From assembly GCF_030848805.1 (NCBI RefSeq), contig NC_092360.1, positions 7,378,001-7,442,000 on the forward strand: DNA of 64,000 nucleotides, written 5' to 3'. The notes beneath the pieces were generated by a model that was given only the letters and a program-made list of their open reading frames with translations, was not told the origin of the DNA and searched no databases. The translations under genes and the position numbers were made by a program. This document shows positions 61,288-64,000 of the stretch, one piece after another. The DNA is from Temnothorax longispinosus (lineage: Eukaryota; Arthropoda; Insecta; Hymenoptera; Formicidae). How positions within the stretch are numbered: the stretch's first letter is position 1; each line of letters starts with the position of its first letter.

Positions 61288-61316
61288 GAGCCCGTTCGCG
61301 CAGGATCGAACGGCTC
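61288..61316. other. 10-bp hairpin with one-base bulge
   Basis: GAGCCCGTTCG (61,288-61,298) pairs with CGAACGGCTC (61,307-61,316) apart from one extra C, around an 8-base loop. It is too short for a typical microRNA precursor. It sits in a small GC-balanced islet. Confidence 0.6.
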
Positions 61317-64000
61317 ATTCATTTTGCTTAATAACCACAAATTATAGGTTATTGCGACTTCATGGCCTACAACTTCTATAGATTTAAGTGAGGTAATGTG
61401 GCATTCCGCAACCTTGACGGCATCTAACACGCGCTTCGAATTCTCGTCGATTTATATTCTGCCCGAAATAACAAAATTGCGAGTGCCACTCCGCTCGATG
61501 CTAATCAAATCGAACAGTCCAAATCGAAACGAGATGAATCTGATTATCGTGACGATCTTCCTTCGTGGTCTGTTAAACGGTCTCTCTTTTAATTATTTAT
61601 GTTGATTTGTGATCATGCAAAATATATTAAAAGAATATTTATTTTTATATAAATTATAACATTAATTTATTAATTTATAATACGAAAATTATACATCATC
61701 AGTCTCATATCTTATTATTCTTGGATGTATACAAATTAAGAAAACTAAAATTTGTTATAAATATTTTGTTATTTTTCGGATTTTCGTAAAAAATATACAT
61801 TTTATGAACTATCTTTAATAGAACATAAGATAGAACGTACAGATTTTGCAAGTTATTTTGAAAGTTTATTATGCATTTACACTTTTGATACGTATTAAGT
61901 CTTTCTGTGGTCCTGATTTAGCAGACAAGGTTAAAAATGTCGAGTTAATTTTAAATCGATATAATAACATCTCACAAATGTAAGCTTAACTGTTTACATT
62001 GGTAAACTAAAATTATATTACTTAAAAGCAAAAGCGTTACCGCGGAAGGCATCGCTCGCTATATAATAGTCTACAATGTCTACATTAACCATCGTATGTA
62101 ATTTTCTTTTTTCTTGTTATGCATGCAGACAAATAGAGAAAACAAAAACTTGACATTTTTTGCTATGTTTAGTATTGTTCTTGCGCATTACAACTACATT
62201 AAATCACGTTTTTACTCTCACGCAAGAGTACAGCATCATCTTGAAACCTTTTTTCAAATTATCTGAAATGGTAAGGAGATACCTGAATGTATATTGTTGC
62301 AATCCGTTTTAATGTTAAATGTTACAGTTTAAACGGTTTTAATATCAACTCGTTTGTTTTCAATGATAAGCAAAAAAATTACGAAGTTACACAAATGTGA
62401 AAGTATAACGTGAGAGGAAATGAGAGATATTTTACTATATTTGCTATATATCTTAGCGTAGTCACTGAAATACAGCTTTCTCTAAAATTATTTATTAATC
62501 CAAAGATAAATGACGAGATGATGCGCATCATCGTACATGTAGTTGCGATTTCCCGCGATGTCTTTTATAATGGTCGGAGTCATAGTAAAGTTCTCGGAAA
62601 CGATATTAAATCATAGATCCGGTTTGAGATGACGATAAAACACTGGGAAAGCTCGAACCGGTTCTCACATGATAGATATCCAGTTCTCGTTGGAAAGTCG
62701 ATTTTCTCTAGTGAGTTTCATTTATGAGGAAAGCACGGTGAACTTCAATATAACGACCTGATTCCTAATAAAGTTATAAAAATCGTATATACTAAAACAT
62801 TAAAAATTTATTAACTTTCTAATTAAAGCAGAAAAAGAAGATATAAGTATGATATAAGGAAGAAACACATATTTTTTTCTAAATATCACTAACGATCTCA
62901 TAAAAAACTTTTCTTTTCAAAATTATAGTGTTATATTTAACTTTTAGCTTCATGAGACATTTATACATATATGCTACTATCAACCTAGGATAAACATGTT
63001 TGATTAATTTTAGTAATTATTATTTTTGAGTACATTTCTTATTTCCGGATAAATGCTGTATCCAGTATCCATTATCCATCCGCCCGCTAGATAATTCAGA
63101 CGTTGAAGATAATAGAAGAACTCTATATCTTCACGTCGATCTCTCCGAAACTTACCGAATGATCCTTAGTAGTCGGTAATATAGTCGGTAAGCGAGGTCT
63201 CTGTACAGTATAGGAAGATTCAACGGTAACAAGAGATATTATGCATCCAGATATTTCCCAGCAGGTGACTCCAGCATCTGCTGCAGCGATGCAGCGTAGT
63301 AGTAGTCGAAGCTATCTTTATCGATTATATTATAAGGAGACATCAACGCGCGCGAGACTTTCGATTTATAATATACTTATTCTTACATTGATAAAATAGA
63401 CGCGGATATTTCTTTCGGGTTTTGATATAGTACGTTTACGGTTGCAACATAAATACAAATATTTTTTCACTCAAAAGTACATCGCACATTATTTCACATA
63501 TAAATTTTTATTAATCATTTCTTCTTTAAGCTTTAGTAAGAATTTTTTATATTTATTAAAAATTTTTGGTACATTTTAATATTGTAAACAATATAGGTTT
63601 TTTCTAAATCAAACGTATTGTAAATATGTAGATTACAACATGTCTTTATATCAATTTTATAATCTTATATTAATCATAGATTTGTCTTATATTTATTTAC
63701 ACTTATACTTTAAGTTTCTACGAAGACTATAACTTTATCTACTAAAAGTAATGGAAAAGTTGTTAATGAATGTATTACATCAATGAGATTAATTTAATTC
63801 TTTGAATCAAATCGAATTTGTAAATTAATATTTTTAATTTAACTTGCAAATTATTTATTTAAAATATTATTGTGACAAAAATTTATCGAGTGCAAACGTT
63901 TAACATAAATTATAAAATGCAATTATATATTAAAGTAAACCGGTTATCAGGATCTCGGAATTGTTGCGAGCGGCTAATCTCCAGTAAAACTGTAATAATG

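Larger units (their letters stand above)
60661..64000. other. AT-rich stretch to window end
   Basis: Mostly AT-rich, with GC-balanced islets at 61.1-61.6, 62.5-62.7 and 63.05-63.35 kb. A hairpin lies at 61,288-61,316. No coding exon with good flanks was found. Confidence 0.45.

Noticed and set aside
61288..61316. Hairpin as a microRNA precursor
   Set aside because: The stem is only about 10 bp, too short for a typical insect pre-miRNA, and no known mature sequence is recognised.

Overview
The window is eukaryotic nuclear DNA, most likely from a hymenopteran insect and perhaps an ant. The background is AT-rich and broken by CpG-rich islands. GA/CT and CG/TG microsatellites are abundant. The splice signals I can see have metazoan form (CTAAC-type branch site, GTAAGT donor). 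The taxon is an inference from composition only. I see no operon-like gene packing, no recognisable protein domain, no tRNA or rRNA, no CRISPR array and no intact transposon. The many long open frames in the GC-rich and GA/CT-rich parts are low-complexity or chance frames.

Layout. Positions 1-34,900 are gene-poor. AT-rich spacers alternate with GC-balanced or GC-rich islands (about 1.9-2.5, 3.5-4.9, 6.2-6.8, 12.1-13.0, 13.9-14.3, 19.2-19.9 and 25.2-27.8 kb). A TATA-type promoter candidate with a 38-codon small ORF lies at 18.24-18.40 kb. Positions 34.9-36.2 kb form the best promoter-like island: three CCAAT boxes, a 13-bp inverted repeat and a CT/GAGA tract. It ends in a candidate first coding exon on the plus strand (36,171-36,215, 15 codons, donor GTAAAC). 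From 36.2 kb to the end I read the sequence as a probable long plus-strand intron or intergenic stretch. It has many GC-balanced segments that could be enhancers and no convincing downstream coding exon.

The most interesting element is at 52.11-52.26 kb. A near-ideal 3' splice site (CTAAC, pyrimidine tract, TAG) abuts a perfect GTAAGT donor with no bases between them. It is followed 125 nt later by a second GTAAGT donor. This is the architecture of a recursive (ratchet) splice site with an RS-exon, and it sits on the same strand as, and about 16 kb downstream of, the candidate first exon. An alternative reading is a short alternative first exon starting at ATG 52,200. Other notable items are a diverged tandem duplication of about 287 bp (48.32-48.89 kb), a strong isolated 3' splice site at 45,391 with a possible 26-nt microexon, a 52-bp strictly alternating purine/pyrimidine tract, and two DR1-like nuclear-receptor sites.

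The gene behind the 36.2 kb exon is not recognised. Conservation and RNA evidence, which would settle most calls, cannot be examined here.
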